From Maylandia zebra (lineage: Eukaryota > Chordata > Actinopteri > Cichliformes > Cichlidae), in assembly GCF_041146795.1 (NCBI RefSeq), contig NC_135174.1, forward strand, positions 17,717,378 to 17,781,377: a DNA stretch of 64,000 nucleotides. The letters run 5' to 3'. Positions 38,950-52,100 of the stretch are shown piece by piece. The notes beneath the pieces were generated by a model that was given only the letters and a program-made list of their open reading frames with translations, was not told the DNA's origin and ran no database searches. The translations under genes and the position numbers were made by a program. Within the stretch, counting starts at the first letter, position 1. Every line of letters begins with the position of its first letter.

Positions 38950-40073
38950 AATTCAAGCTTATTTAGTTATTTTTAAAATTATTTTATCTAACAGAGTATT
39001 TCTGTTTCTGCTCCTGTTTCTATTCTTATTGTAATGAAATTGTAAAAGGCACAAGAAGTCCTACTGTATCTTAGACTAAAACAGTTGATCCATTAGAAAA
39101 TCAAAGAAGCATTTTAAGACATCACAGATAAAATGTCACATTATAGACTGAAGTTAATAACCTCAAACATCGAACGTCTCTGATCACGCAAAGAAAAGTA
39201 ATATGTTATAACTGACTAATTCCCTAATATGAAACTATTTCCTTCAAGTATAAGAATACTCTATAAACAATTAATTTCAAAGTATTAAATATTTACTCCT
39301 ATTGCATATTTAATCTATCAAAAATCACAAAAAAAATCCTATGAGGTCAAGGTATGTGACCTATTATCACAGTTAGATTAAAAACCTCAACCTCATGACA
39401 GTCTTCCTACAGTGAATACAGCCCTGACCCTTTTGAGCTTCAGAGGGTCTTGATTGCCTCATTTTATGTCAAAAAAGCTGTTTGCTAATGTTGCGTTAAC
39501 CTTTTTCTTTAGTATTCACTTTTTGTGTATTTTTTTCTCGTATGTCTGTATTAATCCTGTGTCATTATTCTTTACATCTTTTGTAAGTCTACAGAAACTT
39601 GCCTTAAACAAGCAGCCTACACTTTGTGTTTACATGCATGGCTGATGACTTGACTAAGTAAAAGTATTACACAGGGAATCACAGTTTTATGTTGTTAGTC
39701 ATGTGGAGATACTCAAAGTTGAGGTAGCTGTCCAACTGAGGATCATTACACATATAGATTGACACGTGAACTCTCTGTCACTCTGTTTCCCCCTCACTGC
39801 AGACAGACAGCTGGACTCGGCCAGTCTTTGAGCACGGGGCACAGAAGGGGGGTGGTCCATCATGGGACATGGTGTGAAGTAAGAGCCAGTTTCACAGTCC
39901 CACAGTCACAGAGCTAAGTTTTCAGCCACCAGAGACGCACTACCGCTACTGTCTGGGATTCCCAGTTCCTCAGCTAAAGGGCCGTCTGTCCGTCTGACTG
40001 ACCCGACTTCATTTTGGCCAATAGTTTTATTGGTTTTCCCGAGAGATTTTGAGAAGAAGGGAAAACATTCACC
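38950..40073. promoter_or_regulatory. NRAP upstream region
   Basis: About 1.1 kb of non-coding sequence before the NRAP start codon. The last ~330 bp (39740-40073) are less AT-rich and probably include the 5' UTR; an acceptor-like CTGCAG at 39797-39802 could precede a UTR exon. I could not identify a specific muscle regulatory site with confidence. Confidence 0.4.
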
Positions 40074-40934
40074 ATGCAGTCTTGCGCCAGGTGTGGGTTT
40101 GTGGTCTACCCAGCTGAGAAGATCAACTGCATTGACCAGGTAATACATTAAAGCATTTATAAATAAATGCCTTCTTGGGTTAAAGTGAACTCTCAAATGT
40201 GTCTGTGTTAGCCATAAAACTAATAACAGCTGCACAATGGTTATGGATATAAGATTGTTTTTAATTAAAAGACTGGACAAAAAAAAGACTTACAGTTTAG
40301 CAGTGACATTAAAGCTTTAGAGAATCGGTCATTGAGTGGAAAAATGTGATGTGATTACTGATGTTATTCTGGGCCTCTTATTAATCAGATATAACAGAAA
40401 TTACTTGTCCAGCATTTTTTCTCTGCTTAATGAACTAGATTCCAGTCATGTTTCCTCTGAACACGGATTTAAAGATTCATGGTCTGTCTTTCTTTTTCTT
40501 TCTTTCATTTTTGGCAGAATTGGCACAAAGCATGTTTTCATTGTGATGTCTGCAAAATGGTACTCACTCCAAATAACTTTGTCAGCCACAAGAAGAGGCC
40601 ATACTGCTCTGTGTAAGTAGGAGTCAATGCTACTGCAATGCCTATTGAGCGTTTGTAGTTAATCACCAGACATGATAAAAATAAATAAAAACGTAATCTT
40701 TTTTTAATGAGTAAAGCACAGAGGAGGCAAATTAACTGCATCTTAGTAAACCACGATTGCACAATAGCCAGGGTCCCATTTTTAACGTTGTGAATTACAC
40801 CTGGTGTGACCATGTTGGCAACTATATGTGTATCTCATCCTTTCAGGCACAATCCAAGGAACAACACATTCACAAGCGTCTATGAGACCCCCATCAACAT
40901 TAACGCAAAGAAGCAAAGTAAGGCCAGCAGTGAG
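40074..40934 (+). CDS. NRAP: NRAP exons 1-3: LIM domain
   Basis: Exons 40074-40139, 40518-40612 and 40847-40934. The LIM zinc ligands are visible as C4, C7, H25, C28 for the first finger and C31, C34, C52, H55 for the second, with the usual WHKACF block between. Introns 1 and 2 are in phases 0 and 2. After the LIM domain the NPxNNTFTSVYETP segment matches the family. Confidence 0.95.
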
Positions 40935-43900
40935 GTAAGAGGACATCCTGAGCAAAACCACAGCAGCAGCATGCATGCCATACAACATGTTTCAGTCCTC
41001 TGACTCACTGGCATTGTTGTTGCTGTCTATGGCACTAGAGGAAAGACAGTTTATGGCTGTGTCTACTCTAAAGATTGTTATTTATACTGAACACCGAGGT
41101 CTAAAAAGGCAGTAAAAAACTTGAGATTTGACCCTGAGCATTTGTATCCATTACTGTTGGATCACAAAGGTCTAAATCCTTCTTTACGAGAGGTGGTCGG
41201 TGGTTCTGAGGCCGTGGTGACGGAGGTGGTTTGGAATGGAGACTGGCTCAGGTTATTTCTGTTTCCCTGACAGGGGCTAGATACCCCCCTCCACTTAGCC
41301 CACTTTATGCTTCAACGGGCTAAAATTATATGTCAGGAAAAACAGCTTCACATCCCTTCCTCTCCTCTGCTCAGCCACCTGTTTCTGTCTGTCTGAGTCT
41401 GTCTGTGCCTCTAAGTTCACGCAAGGCTCTCATGCTTATATTAGCAGTAGGCTAGCAAGCGCCTCGGCTACTGTTTTAAGCCACTGGAGGGATGTGGGAA
41501 TTAACATTTCAACATTTGATCTGAGGGCTGACCTCGGATCGTGAGTGGCCCTCAACCCCCTGTCTAGATTTACCCCACTGAACATTTTAAAAGTGTATAT
41601 CTTGCTTGGGTTAACATGCAGCTTTTGCTTTCTTATTCCTATTGATTGTACTTTATACCCTTTAGGCGATGATGCTCTAGAGACGTCACTCTGTCCTGTG
41701 TCTTCCTCTGACATAGAGCTATTCTAAGATTAGTTTGGGATGGTTTTTACAACTCTAGGATGATATACAAAGTACTCTATTCTGGTTTGTTCTGGGCAGG
41801 TCTTGTACCATCTTGAGTGGAACATCTTAGTTATTAATACCAGCTCTCTAACATTATCCCTTCATCATTTAGCTTTTCAGCTCAGGTTCTCCTGCAGCAC
41901 AAGAATAGAGAGATGTTTGGCACTGTTTAAGTAAAGCAATACCAGTTAGGACTAGCAGTAAAAAAAATATATTTTTATTTTTAGGTGATTAGTAGCATCC
42001 AACTACCAAAATGGATGCTGCAGTCACATGTGCAGCGTCTGCATGTGCAAATGCTCGCTGGCCTTGGCTTAATGCTTGTCATCCATGTGCCATCCTTGTA
42101 GCTGAAGTATCGCGAAGATGGCGAACGCTTTATGTCCACCTTCCACTGTGACACGAGATCCATGGAGCTGAAGAAGGCTTGCCTAGCCAATCAGATGGCC
42201 AGCCAGGTGAGCTCCTGGGAGAGCAACTGGCCATTGAACCCTTTTAAAGGGAATTTTCAACCCAAATTCTTATCTTTATCAAATAAAAGAGAGAAGAATT
42301 ACAAATTATTCTTCAAACTTCCTAATTTCTTCTACTTTAGTATTTTAATTCAGCCAAATCTTTTGTCTGTCATGAGTAAGCACTTGTTTATTTTTTGTAT
42401 GATTTCACATAAATGAATTGCATGGCTTATTTAACAGGTTCATAAAAACCTTGCAAGATGCATAATTGCCTGGTTTAGGAACATTTGTAATTGACCATGT
42501 TTATCTTTTATATATAAACCGGCCTTTCAGTCTCAGTCTGAGTTCTCACAGCAGCAGACCTGGTATTCAGGGATGGTGAGCAACCAGGAGATAGTGACAA
42601 TGTCCCAGGCACAGAATACCATCAGTGATGTGAGTACACGTTTTTTTCTCACTGGTTGTTGTGTTGTTGTATCATGAGTATATTCTATTTAAATAGTTGA
42701 TATAAAAAAAACTTACAATTTTTAACAGTGTTGGTCACATGGCTGATTTTGTGGCTTCTTTTTTGTACAGGTCAAATACACAGAAGAATATGAGCAGTCA
42801 AAAGCAAAGGGTAGCTTCCCTGCAATGATCACACCGGGCTACCAAACTGCCAAGAAGGCAAATACCTTAGCAAGTAATGTAAGTGGATTTCATTTAGCTT
42901 TCTGTACCTCACAGAAAAGATTAAACTTCACTGATTTTCCCTTTCTGTTAAACAATCCATGCAAGTTTATCAAAAATTCAAGAGGCCAAATAAAAATGCT
43001 TTGTTGTCTTTCTCTTCAGCTGGAATATAAAAAAGGACACGAGGAAAGAGTTTCCAAATACACAACATTTGTGGACCCCCCTGAGGTGATTCTGGCCAAG
43101 AAACAAGGACAAATTGTTAGCGATGTAAGCCCTTCAGACATTGTTGACTTTTTTTTTTTTAACTAGCTCTGCTCAACTATAAACATATATATTCTTACAA
43201 TAATATATTTATGGATATGAGGCATCACCTCTTTTTCATCAGTATGCCTACACAGAAGAATATGAGCAGCAGAGAGGTAAAGGTAGTTTCCCTGCACACC
43301 TTACGCCTGGATACAAAATGTCAAAGAAGGCCACTGAGCAGGCCAGTGACGTAAGTAGTACAAAACAAAAAACAAAAAAAACAGCACACACATATGCAAG
43401 TAAATACTAATGCATGTAAATGCTGTTGTTTTCATGCTGAACCAGATTAAGTATCGTCAGATGTACGAACAGGAGATAAAGGGGAAAGCCAGCGCTGAAG
43501 CGGCTGTTACTGAGATTGTCCATGCCAAAGAAAATGCAGAGAACTTCAGCCATGTATGAAAATTACTGTCACTGTTCCATCAGTTTGTTTTAATTCAAAG
43601 TGAACTAAATAAAGCAAAGTGCTCTCCTGTTTCCAGATTGCCTATACTGAAGAATACGAGCAACAGCGAGGCAAAGGCAGTTTCCCCGCCATGATTACGC
43701 CTGGTTATCACCTTGCAAAGAAGGCACAGGAAATTGCCAGTGATGTAAGTATCAATCTGACTGTGGACCCAGTGAAATATTTCTAAAAGCTGTAAGTATC
43801 TTTGACAAACATGTAATTGGTCCATCTTGGTAAATGGACTGAGTCTTATTTAGCCCTTTTCTACTCTCCCAGCGCACTCAAAACGCTTTATACAACATGC

Positions 43901-45276
43901 CACATTCACTTTCTTCAGTGCTTTCTCACTAGCATTCACACTCTGATGGATGAATCGGAGAGTAACCTGGGGTTAGTATATTGCCCAAGGATATTTGGCA
44001 TGCAGACCTGAGGAGCCAGGGATCAAATCACAAACCTTCCGATCAGCAGATGACCTGCTTTACCTCCTGAGCCCCAAATATGTTGAGTCTAACATTTAGA
44101 TGCTTTGTTGTGTAGGTGTTGGAAGGATTGCATGTAGTTATAAAGGGAGCTTGTATCTGTCATCTAGTCATGTGGACTAGTAGTAAATGTTGTCAAAACA
44201 TTGCAGAGTGTAGTGTGTAAGAGTTTCAGCTTCATCAATCAAGTGTCCTTGTCAACACCGGGCAGAATAGCAGACGAGGGACAACAATGAGGAGACTTGA
44301 TGTCATCATTCTCTAAACTATCCGCAGTGAATGAATTAGACTCTGTTTGTGTGTGTTCCTCAACCTTGCAGGAGCAAAACTGTTTGTCCTTCTCCTCCTG
44401 CAACACGTTTAGTAATTTTTCATCTCTTTCCAGTTAAAATACAAGAAAGACTTAAACAAGATGAAGGGCACGTCACACTTTCACAGTCTGACCTCTGAGG
44501 ATAATCTGGCACTGAAGAACGCACGAAAAATCAACAAGATTGTCAGTGAGGTGAGGCTCGTGAGAAGCATACAACCTTCGCTAAATACATTTGTGTGTCT
44601 AGATTTATTCAGAGCGTAGGGAAAGAACAATGTGAATATTCAAATAGCTTTTTGTCTAAGCAACAGTCAGTCTCAGGTGAATGTATGTATGTGTGTTTAA
44701 GAGTGGGAGATATTGGGTGTACTGTGTCAGCGTCCAGCAGACATGAAGCCTCCTGAATTGCATTTTCAGCATCTCTGAAATGCTTGTGTGGTGAGGTGAC
44801 AGCTTACCTCCAAGGTCATGGCCCATCCTGCCAAACTAAGGTTACCTCACACTGCGCTTTATTTTTAAGAATCTATTCTTAGCCTTAAAAATATGTGTGT
44901 TAGAAATTAGCTCTTATTCTGAATCTAATTTTCCACCAAAACCACACAGACACATTATCTCAGTTTTGTTTTTTTGTTTTATGCTTCAAATAATGTTTAT
45001 GATATAATGACAGACTGTAAATAAAGAACATAGCATGGTTAGTGAGTTGCATTTTAAACCCTGGAGTGTAGTCGTTTTGGCTTTTTAATCCAAAAGTAGA
45101 AATATTTGGATGAGAAGTTATCAGCTAACACTAGTGCTGCTCTATACTGCGAATTGTAAAGTATTTTAAGTAAATACAGGGCAAGTATTTCAGATACCAA
45201 TGCCCACACTGATACTTTTTAACCTATAAAGGCAGCTTGTGTAGCAAAGAGCAGCATGTCATGATTTTAAAAAATG

Positions 45277-45317
<41 letters not shown>

Positions 45318-48300
45318 CATTTAATAAACACTAAATCACTTTCAGTTTTAGTTTACACAATAAAACACACTTTTCAGCTTTTTATTGCTTATGGAAACTG
45401 TTTTTTGGAGACCTGGAATGTAAATGTGCCTGTCTCTAAAGCACTTTGTGCCAGTTTCTGTTGTGCTATAGATTTGACAGTGAACACAAGAGTACTGAGG
45501 TATATTTTTGCATTAAAAAACAAATATTTAACCCAATTCAGTGGACTACATACTCAAGTAAGAAGATAGAAATAAAATATCAATCATATAGCACTACTGT
45601 CGATCCAAAACCAATACCAGCGTTGGATTAATCTGCCCACCACAAGCTAACACTAGCAAACGTGATTAGCATGGTGCATCAATAGACTTTATATTAGTAC
45701 TAAATGTGATACTGGTATTTCACTCACCACGCTGGAGCACAAAGCATTAGATTTCTCAGATAATTTTATGAAAATATTTTAAATAGCTCCAACGATTCAA
45801 ACAGCATCCAGAGGTTGAGATCAGTGACTTTATTTGCACTTAAGCATAAAGCTAGCAGAAAAGAGGGCCCCAATAACAGCCATGATCACATAACTTCAAG
45901 CACCAGTGTTTAAAGGTGAGGTTTCCCCTGTGTGATATTTTCATGATAAAGAGACTGACATGTTAAATAGGGAAATGGTTTTAATGTTAAGCTCAGCAAA
46001 GCATGTTTAAGATTAAAGGTTGGTCTCAGAGACTCTCGAGTGATGATGGAGTGTCAGTGATGGTGACTGATTAGTGGGAGGAACTTTACTGTATATTTAG
46101 CCATGTAGGCACCAATGTGCCACAAAGGATCAGCTCTCACTGTGGAAAACAGAAAAATGAGGTTGCAGTGAAAAATGTTACAGCTTGGCTGCTTTATTTT
46201 TACGTTTGCTAACAGGTGGAGTATAAAAAAGACTTGGAGAACAGCAAAGGACACAGCATCAATTTCTGTGAGACCCCACAGTTTCAAAATGCAGCCAAGG
46301 TTGCCAAGTTCACCAGTGATGTAAGTTTAATCGCAAAAACAATGTCAAATATATATATTTTGATAATTTTGTAGATTTTTTGACACCCTACAAACAACGT
46401 ATTTATATATTAATACCTGATATTAGCACATGAACATGTTTCTTTTTAAACAAATATTTTCTATAGAACAAATATAAAGAGAAATACACTACTGGTATGA
46501 AAGGCCACTATGAAGACTCGGGTATTGATAAGAAGACCATGCATGCCATGAAAGCGAGGAAGCTGGCAAGTGATGTAAGTCTTATTTTTAATCAAATCAG
46601 TGTATTAGATCTGCTTGGTTGGATTTGATTTCATATTACACGGATAAAAAGAAACAATTTTACATGTTTAATTTGTAAATAGAAAATGATAAACTGTCAA
46701 CTGTCTGTGCGAGTGATTTTATTGATGTGGTGGTTTTGTCCTGCATATCTCAGATTACTTATAAACAAGGCTGTGAGCAGGAGCAGGCTGAATACAACTA
46801 CCCGGCCAATCTTACGCCAGGTTACCAAAGCCAAAGAAAACTGGATCCACTGAAAGAGGTACAGCCTCCAACAATATAATTAAGACAAAGGGACATTTTA
46901 ACGCTAAAAGGGTTTTTTTTAAAAGCACTTAAAATCAGAAAAATTATTCAAATGTAAAGTCGGTTCTCAGATAGCAAACTTCATCCCAGCGCTGTTGTCA
47001 TTGTGGTTGCAGAAGAACTACAGGCAGCACATTGACCAGGTGAAGTACAAGTCAGTGACAGACACACCTGACATTGTTTTGGCCAAGAAAAATGCTCAGC
47101 TTGTCAGCAACGTAAGTAAACAGTATAACACCATGCATAACACTTAATAAGTTTCTTATTTTTTCTAACCATGTAATTCATGTGGCCTCTAGTTAAATTA
47201 CAAAGCCGGGTATGAGAAGACAAAGCATCAGTACACACTATCCCAAGACCTGCCCCAAATCCAAAAAGCCAAAGCCAATGCTGCTTTGTGTAGCGATGTA
47301 AGTTTACTCTTCTCACACTTGCATCAATAGCTTACCTTCACTCGTCATGCAAGCACCCAGAATTCAATACCAATCCACATGATCTATCTTGTTATTGGCA
47401 TTATGATGCCATAACCCATTTCTGTTTCTTCAGATTAAATATAAAGAGGAGTGGGAGAAGACAAAGTTTAAAGCTTGTGAAATTGGTGTGGACGATCTGA
47501 GCGTCAAAGCAGCCAAGGCCTCCCGAGACCTTGCAAGTGACGTAAGTAAACTCACGCTTCTCTTTGCTGCAAAGACATCTAAGCAAAAATCTAAGTGGCT
47601 TTAATCAGAAGTAAAAGCTGGCAAATGAAATCAAGTCAGACGGGCATGTGTTTCAGATTAAATACAAAGAGAGTTACATGAAGAACAAGGAGAAGGCTGT
47701 GGGGGTCAACGTGAGCGACTCCAAGACTCTGCACTCTCTGCAAGTGGCTAAGATGAGCAGTGATGTAAGTAGAATTGCTTGACCTGCAATGTAATAGTGT
47801 AGACTTGTGTGACTCACACAAGCCCAGAGTATAACCTCAGAGGTTACCTATTGCTTTTTGTTACAACTTCAGATTGAATACAAGAAGGGCTCTAAAGAGA
47901 GCCAGGCCCAGTACAGCCTTCCTCTGGACATGATCAACCTAAGCCATGCCAAGAAGGCCCAGGCACTCGCCAGTGACCTGGAGTATCGCACAAAGCTCCA
48001 CGACTACACAGTCATGGCAGATGACATCAAGGTCCAGCAGGCCAAAAAGGCTTATGCCCTCCAAAGTGAGGTGAGAGAGCCACCTGAGGGTGATATTTTG
48101 GTTAAGGGGTCTCTTTTAAATGCAGAGACATGAAGAAAAAGGCAAAGAGAAGTCTTTTGGAGAAGTCTTTCTTGACATTTGTTCCTCTCTGCAGAACCAG
48201 TATCGTTCAGACTTGAACTGGATGAAAGGAGTGGGCTGGGAGACCGAAGGATGTCTCAACATCACTCAGGCAAAGAAAGCTGGAGAGCTGCTTAGTGATG

Positions 48301-49027
48301 TGAGTGGAAATGTGCTTGTGTTTATATTTTAGTTTGTTGCTGTTTTCTTTCAAGCACACCATTTATTTGGCTGCTTTTTTCTCTCAGACCAAATACCGTC
48401 AGAAGGCAGACAGCATCAGGTTCACCCAGGTGGCTGATGATCTCTCCATCAAGCACGCAAAGAAAAGCCAGGAACTGCAGAGCGATGTAAGTCTCCACTT
48501 TAGAGCCGGAATGAGACGCCATTCATTCTAGTGCATTCTTGCAGTATATACTAATCTATGTGACTTTTCAGTTGGCCTACAAAGCAAACACAGAGCAGAT
48601 GCTGCACCAGTACACCATCACAAAGGACGAACCTCTTTTCAGACAAGCAAAGGCTAACGCGGACCTTCTCAGTGCAGTAAGTTCATTTATAAAAAAATTG
48701 ATGTAGAAAACAAATATTCACATTTTTAAACTATATCTGTTATCTGCTACGTTATACAAGCTCCTCAAGAATGTGCAGTTGACTGCCGTGTGTCTCACAC
48801 TTGAACTGGTATAAGTTCATGCATGCAATCATTTGACAAATTATGTTTTAAAGGGACTTTATGTGGAAAACCAAGTACGTCCCTTGTTCTTTCATAGAAA
48901 TTAAAAAGGTAAAAAACTAGCTACCAGGATCTGCAGAAAACGATTACTTTCAGTTATTGCTGCTGAAGATGATTCTACAAGTTAATGAATCATAGGGTAT
49001 CATTACAAAACTGTATATATCAACCAA

Positions 49028-49124
<97 letters not shown>

Positions 49125-52100
49125 CACAAACAAACTGTATTTTATCTTCTTAAAAGCAGTTTGATTCTGTGACCTGGTTCGACATAGTGTTGTTCTCAGA
49201 AAGCGGAATCTATTTAAGCCAATTTCTTATATTCAGCTGAACTTATTTAGTGTCTCCATATGGTACAAAATCAAGCTGGTTAGCCAGTTATTCAGTCCAA
49301 TAATTTAAAATTATCAAAATTAGATTTGCTTTTAAAAATCCACATGACGTGATATAATGCACTTTAAGTCTTTTGAAATAGCAGCTCACGCACCGTTCAA
49401 CGTGAAATTGTCTTTCACGCTTAATTTGTCTCACAAATTGTCTCTAGTCTGTCTCACGCAGCCCTCACAGTTTTCTGTGTTTTCACCTGAAGGTGAAAGC
49501 AATTTAACGAGTTTCTCAATATGTGCGTGTGAGGTGCTGATATGATTTTTTTCCTCATGCATTTGTCTTTGCAGAAAGTGTACAAGAGCAACTGGGAGAA
49601 GCAGAGGGAAAAGGGCTTTGAGCTCCGTTTGGACTCCCTATCTATACTCACAGCAAGAGCCAAGAGAGACCTGGCTAGTGATGTGAGTTTCTATTCTCTT
49701 TTACTCTGAAATTTGCAATAACCTTAGGTTAGGTTGAGTTGCAGCATTTTGAAATCATTGGATTCTTTAAGAAGTAGCATTTAGCATCTTGAACCATTTA
49801 TTTCTTGTCTTTTTGCAGGTGAAATACAAAGAGACGTATGAGAAAAACAAAGGCAAGATGATTGGCATTAAAGCGGTCAGTGAGGATTCTCAGATGGCTC
49901 ACTCCACTCTGGCCACCAAACTACAGAGTGATCGCCACTACAAAAAGAACTACGAGGACACTAAGACCAAATACAGGTGAGGCCAAGCTTAGTTCTTTAC
50001 ACCCAGATGCATCTGGTACTAGAGATAAAGTAAAGGGAGTCATTTATAGTTGGGTATAGTTTCTTAAATCTGTGTTGCATGGTCTTCTTCAATTAATTGG
50101 TAATAAGTGAAGCAATTCATTTTGCATTTTCTGAGTTAGCGAGGTCATTTAGCCCTAATATTCTTGTCTTTATACCTCAGAGGGTAATGATGCATGTGTT
50201 ATAGCATTTCAGTAACTCTAAAAATGAGATAAAGAGCTTATATCATTTATCAGATATCAGTTGAAGAGGAAAACTACTGACAGAAGCTTTTAGATTATTA
50301 CAAACATTATTAGCAGATTCCTTAGCAATATCCTGCTTTCTTTTCATACCAGCAGCAATTTAGAAAGTTTTACAGGACATTTCATTTCAAAAGGTCAAAC
50401 AAGCTCTGATAAAGACTGCATGAGCCATCACCCCAGATAAAGTCAAAGTAAAATGAAGTGTATTATCCTTCTTTTTAAGTAGACCCCAATCAGCAAAGAG
50501 CTGAACTCAACTCAACAATAACTGACCTTTCATTTTCTGCAGTTTTGGAACAAAGCTCCTCATTGAAACTAATCTTCATTTCCAGTGTTTCCCTGGATAT
50601 GCTGAACATCAGCCATGCCAAGAAGGCTCAAGACCTGGCAACTGAGACCAATTATAGGACTATACTCCATGAATACACTACTCTGCCAACTGACATTAAT
50701 GTTGCCTGGGCGAAGAAGGCTTATGGACTACAAAGCGATGTAAATCTTACTTTTAGGCACTGGAATGACCAATCATTTCATGCAAAAGTACTGCAGAATT
50801 TGATACTGATATGTGCGCACGTCTGTTTTCAGAAACAGTATAGGTCAGATTTGAACTGGATGAAGGGCGTTGGCTGGGAGGCCTCGAAATCTCTGGATGT
50901 CCTGCAAGCAAAGAAAGCTGGGGAGCTGGTCAGCGAGGTAATGTTTAATACTATGACTGACAAGGCATTGCTCCGAGTAGCTATAAAACAATCACTGTTA
51001 AATGTTATTAATATTTCCCCCTTTTTTTTTTAGTAAAAATGAGGCAAAAGTATTCTTTTTTTAGATCAGTCTCAATCTTCTTAGTGTTCAGTTTGGTTAG
51101 AGAGTTATATCACAGAAACTTCCAAGGTTTAAAATCATATCTGTTTATATATTTTTCAATTCAAGTTGAAGTTCATACTTTAAAATATGAGGAAATCTGA
51201 TTTTACATGTTAAAAAACATAAAACTATAAAGCTCATCCAACATATTCAGGCATTCTTTCAACTATGAGAAAACTTGCTCCTTCAGGCCTATGGGCTAAA
51301 TTTCCATTCAGAAGCCCAAAACTATCAGGCTTCTGCTCTGTGGAACCAGGTCTCACTTTGAGTACAAGAGACATATAATTTGACATTATGTAATTTAGCA
51401 TTTCTTGTTGCCCGAACTGATAAGTTCAGGTGGATTTCATCTTAATTTGATAGCTACAGGGGTGGATTTTTAATTCGATTCAGGGCGTATAAGTCCCTGC
51501 TTCCTATAATTTCCACATGCATAATGGGTGTTCTAATCGAATGAACCAGCTCTTATGTTGAACTCAGGAGAGAGGTCTCTGGTTCGAGTCCGGATACCCC
51601 CTACTTAGCAAACATTCTTGACTGTCATGCATCTTAGTGCTTTCAGACACAATCCGAATCAAAGCCTTAGCTATTACGGTTCTTTTAAAACATTCCTAGA
51701 AATGGGGGTAGAGCTCAGTGGCAGAGCATTTGACTGCAGATCAAGAGGTCTCTGGTTCAAGTCCAGATACCCCCTACTTAGCAAACATTCTTGACTGTCA
51801 TACATCTTAGTGTTTTCAGACACAATCCGAATCAAAGCCTTAGCTATTATGGTTCTTTTAAAACATTCCTAGAAATGGGGGTATAGCTCAGTGGCAGAGC
51901 ATTTGACTGCAGATCAAGAGGTCTCTGGTTCAAGTCCGGATGCCCCCTACTTAGCAAAATTTCTTTGAAGCCCTGACTTTGCGTTCAGAAAAATCTAAAT
52001 CTTTAAAATTTCCATTTCTAACGTTTAATTTCATGAAAGCTTTGTCAGGTTCATTGTGCAGGGGTATTGGGGGTATAGCTCAGTGGCAGAGCATTTGACT

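Noticed and set aside
39906-40280. 124-residue minus-strand frame overlapping the NRAP start
   Set aside because: Antisense shadow over the NRAP 5' UTR and exon 1, which is clearly coding on the plus strand (LIM zinc ligands).
45237-45569. Open frame with a poly-Ser run
   Set aside because: The Ser run is an (ATC)n microsatellite in NRAP intron 11; no splice or family support.
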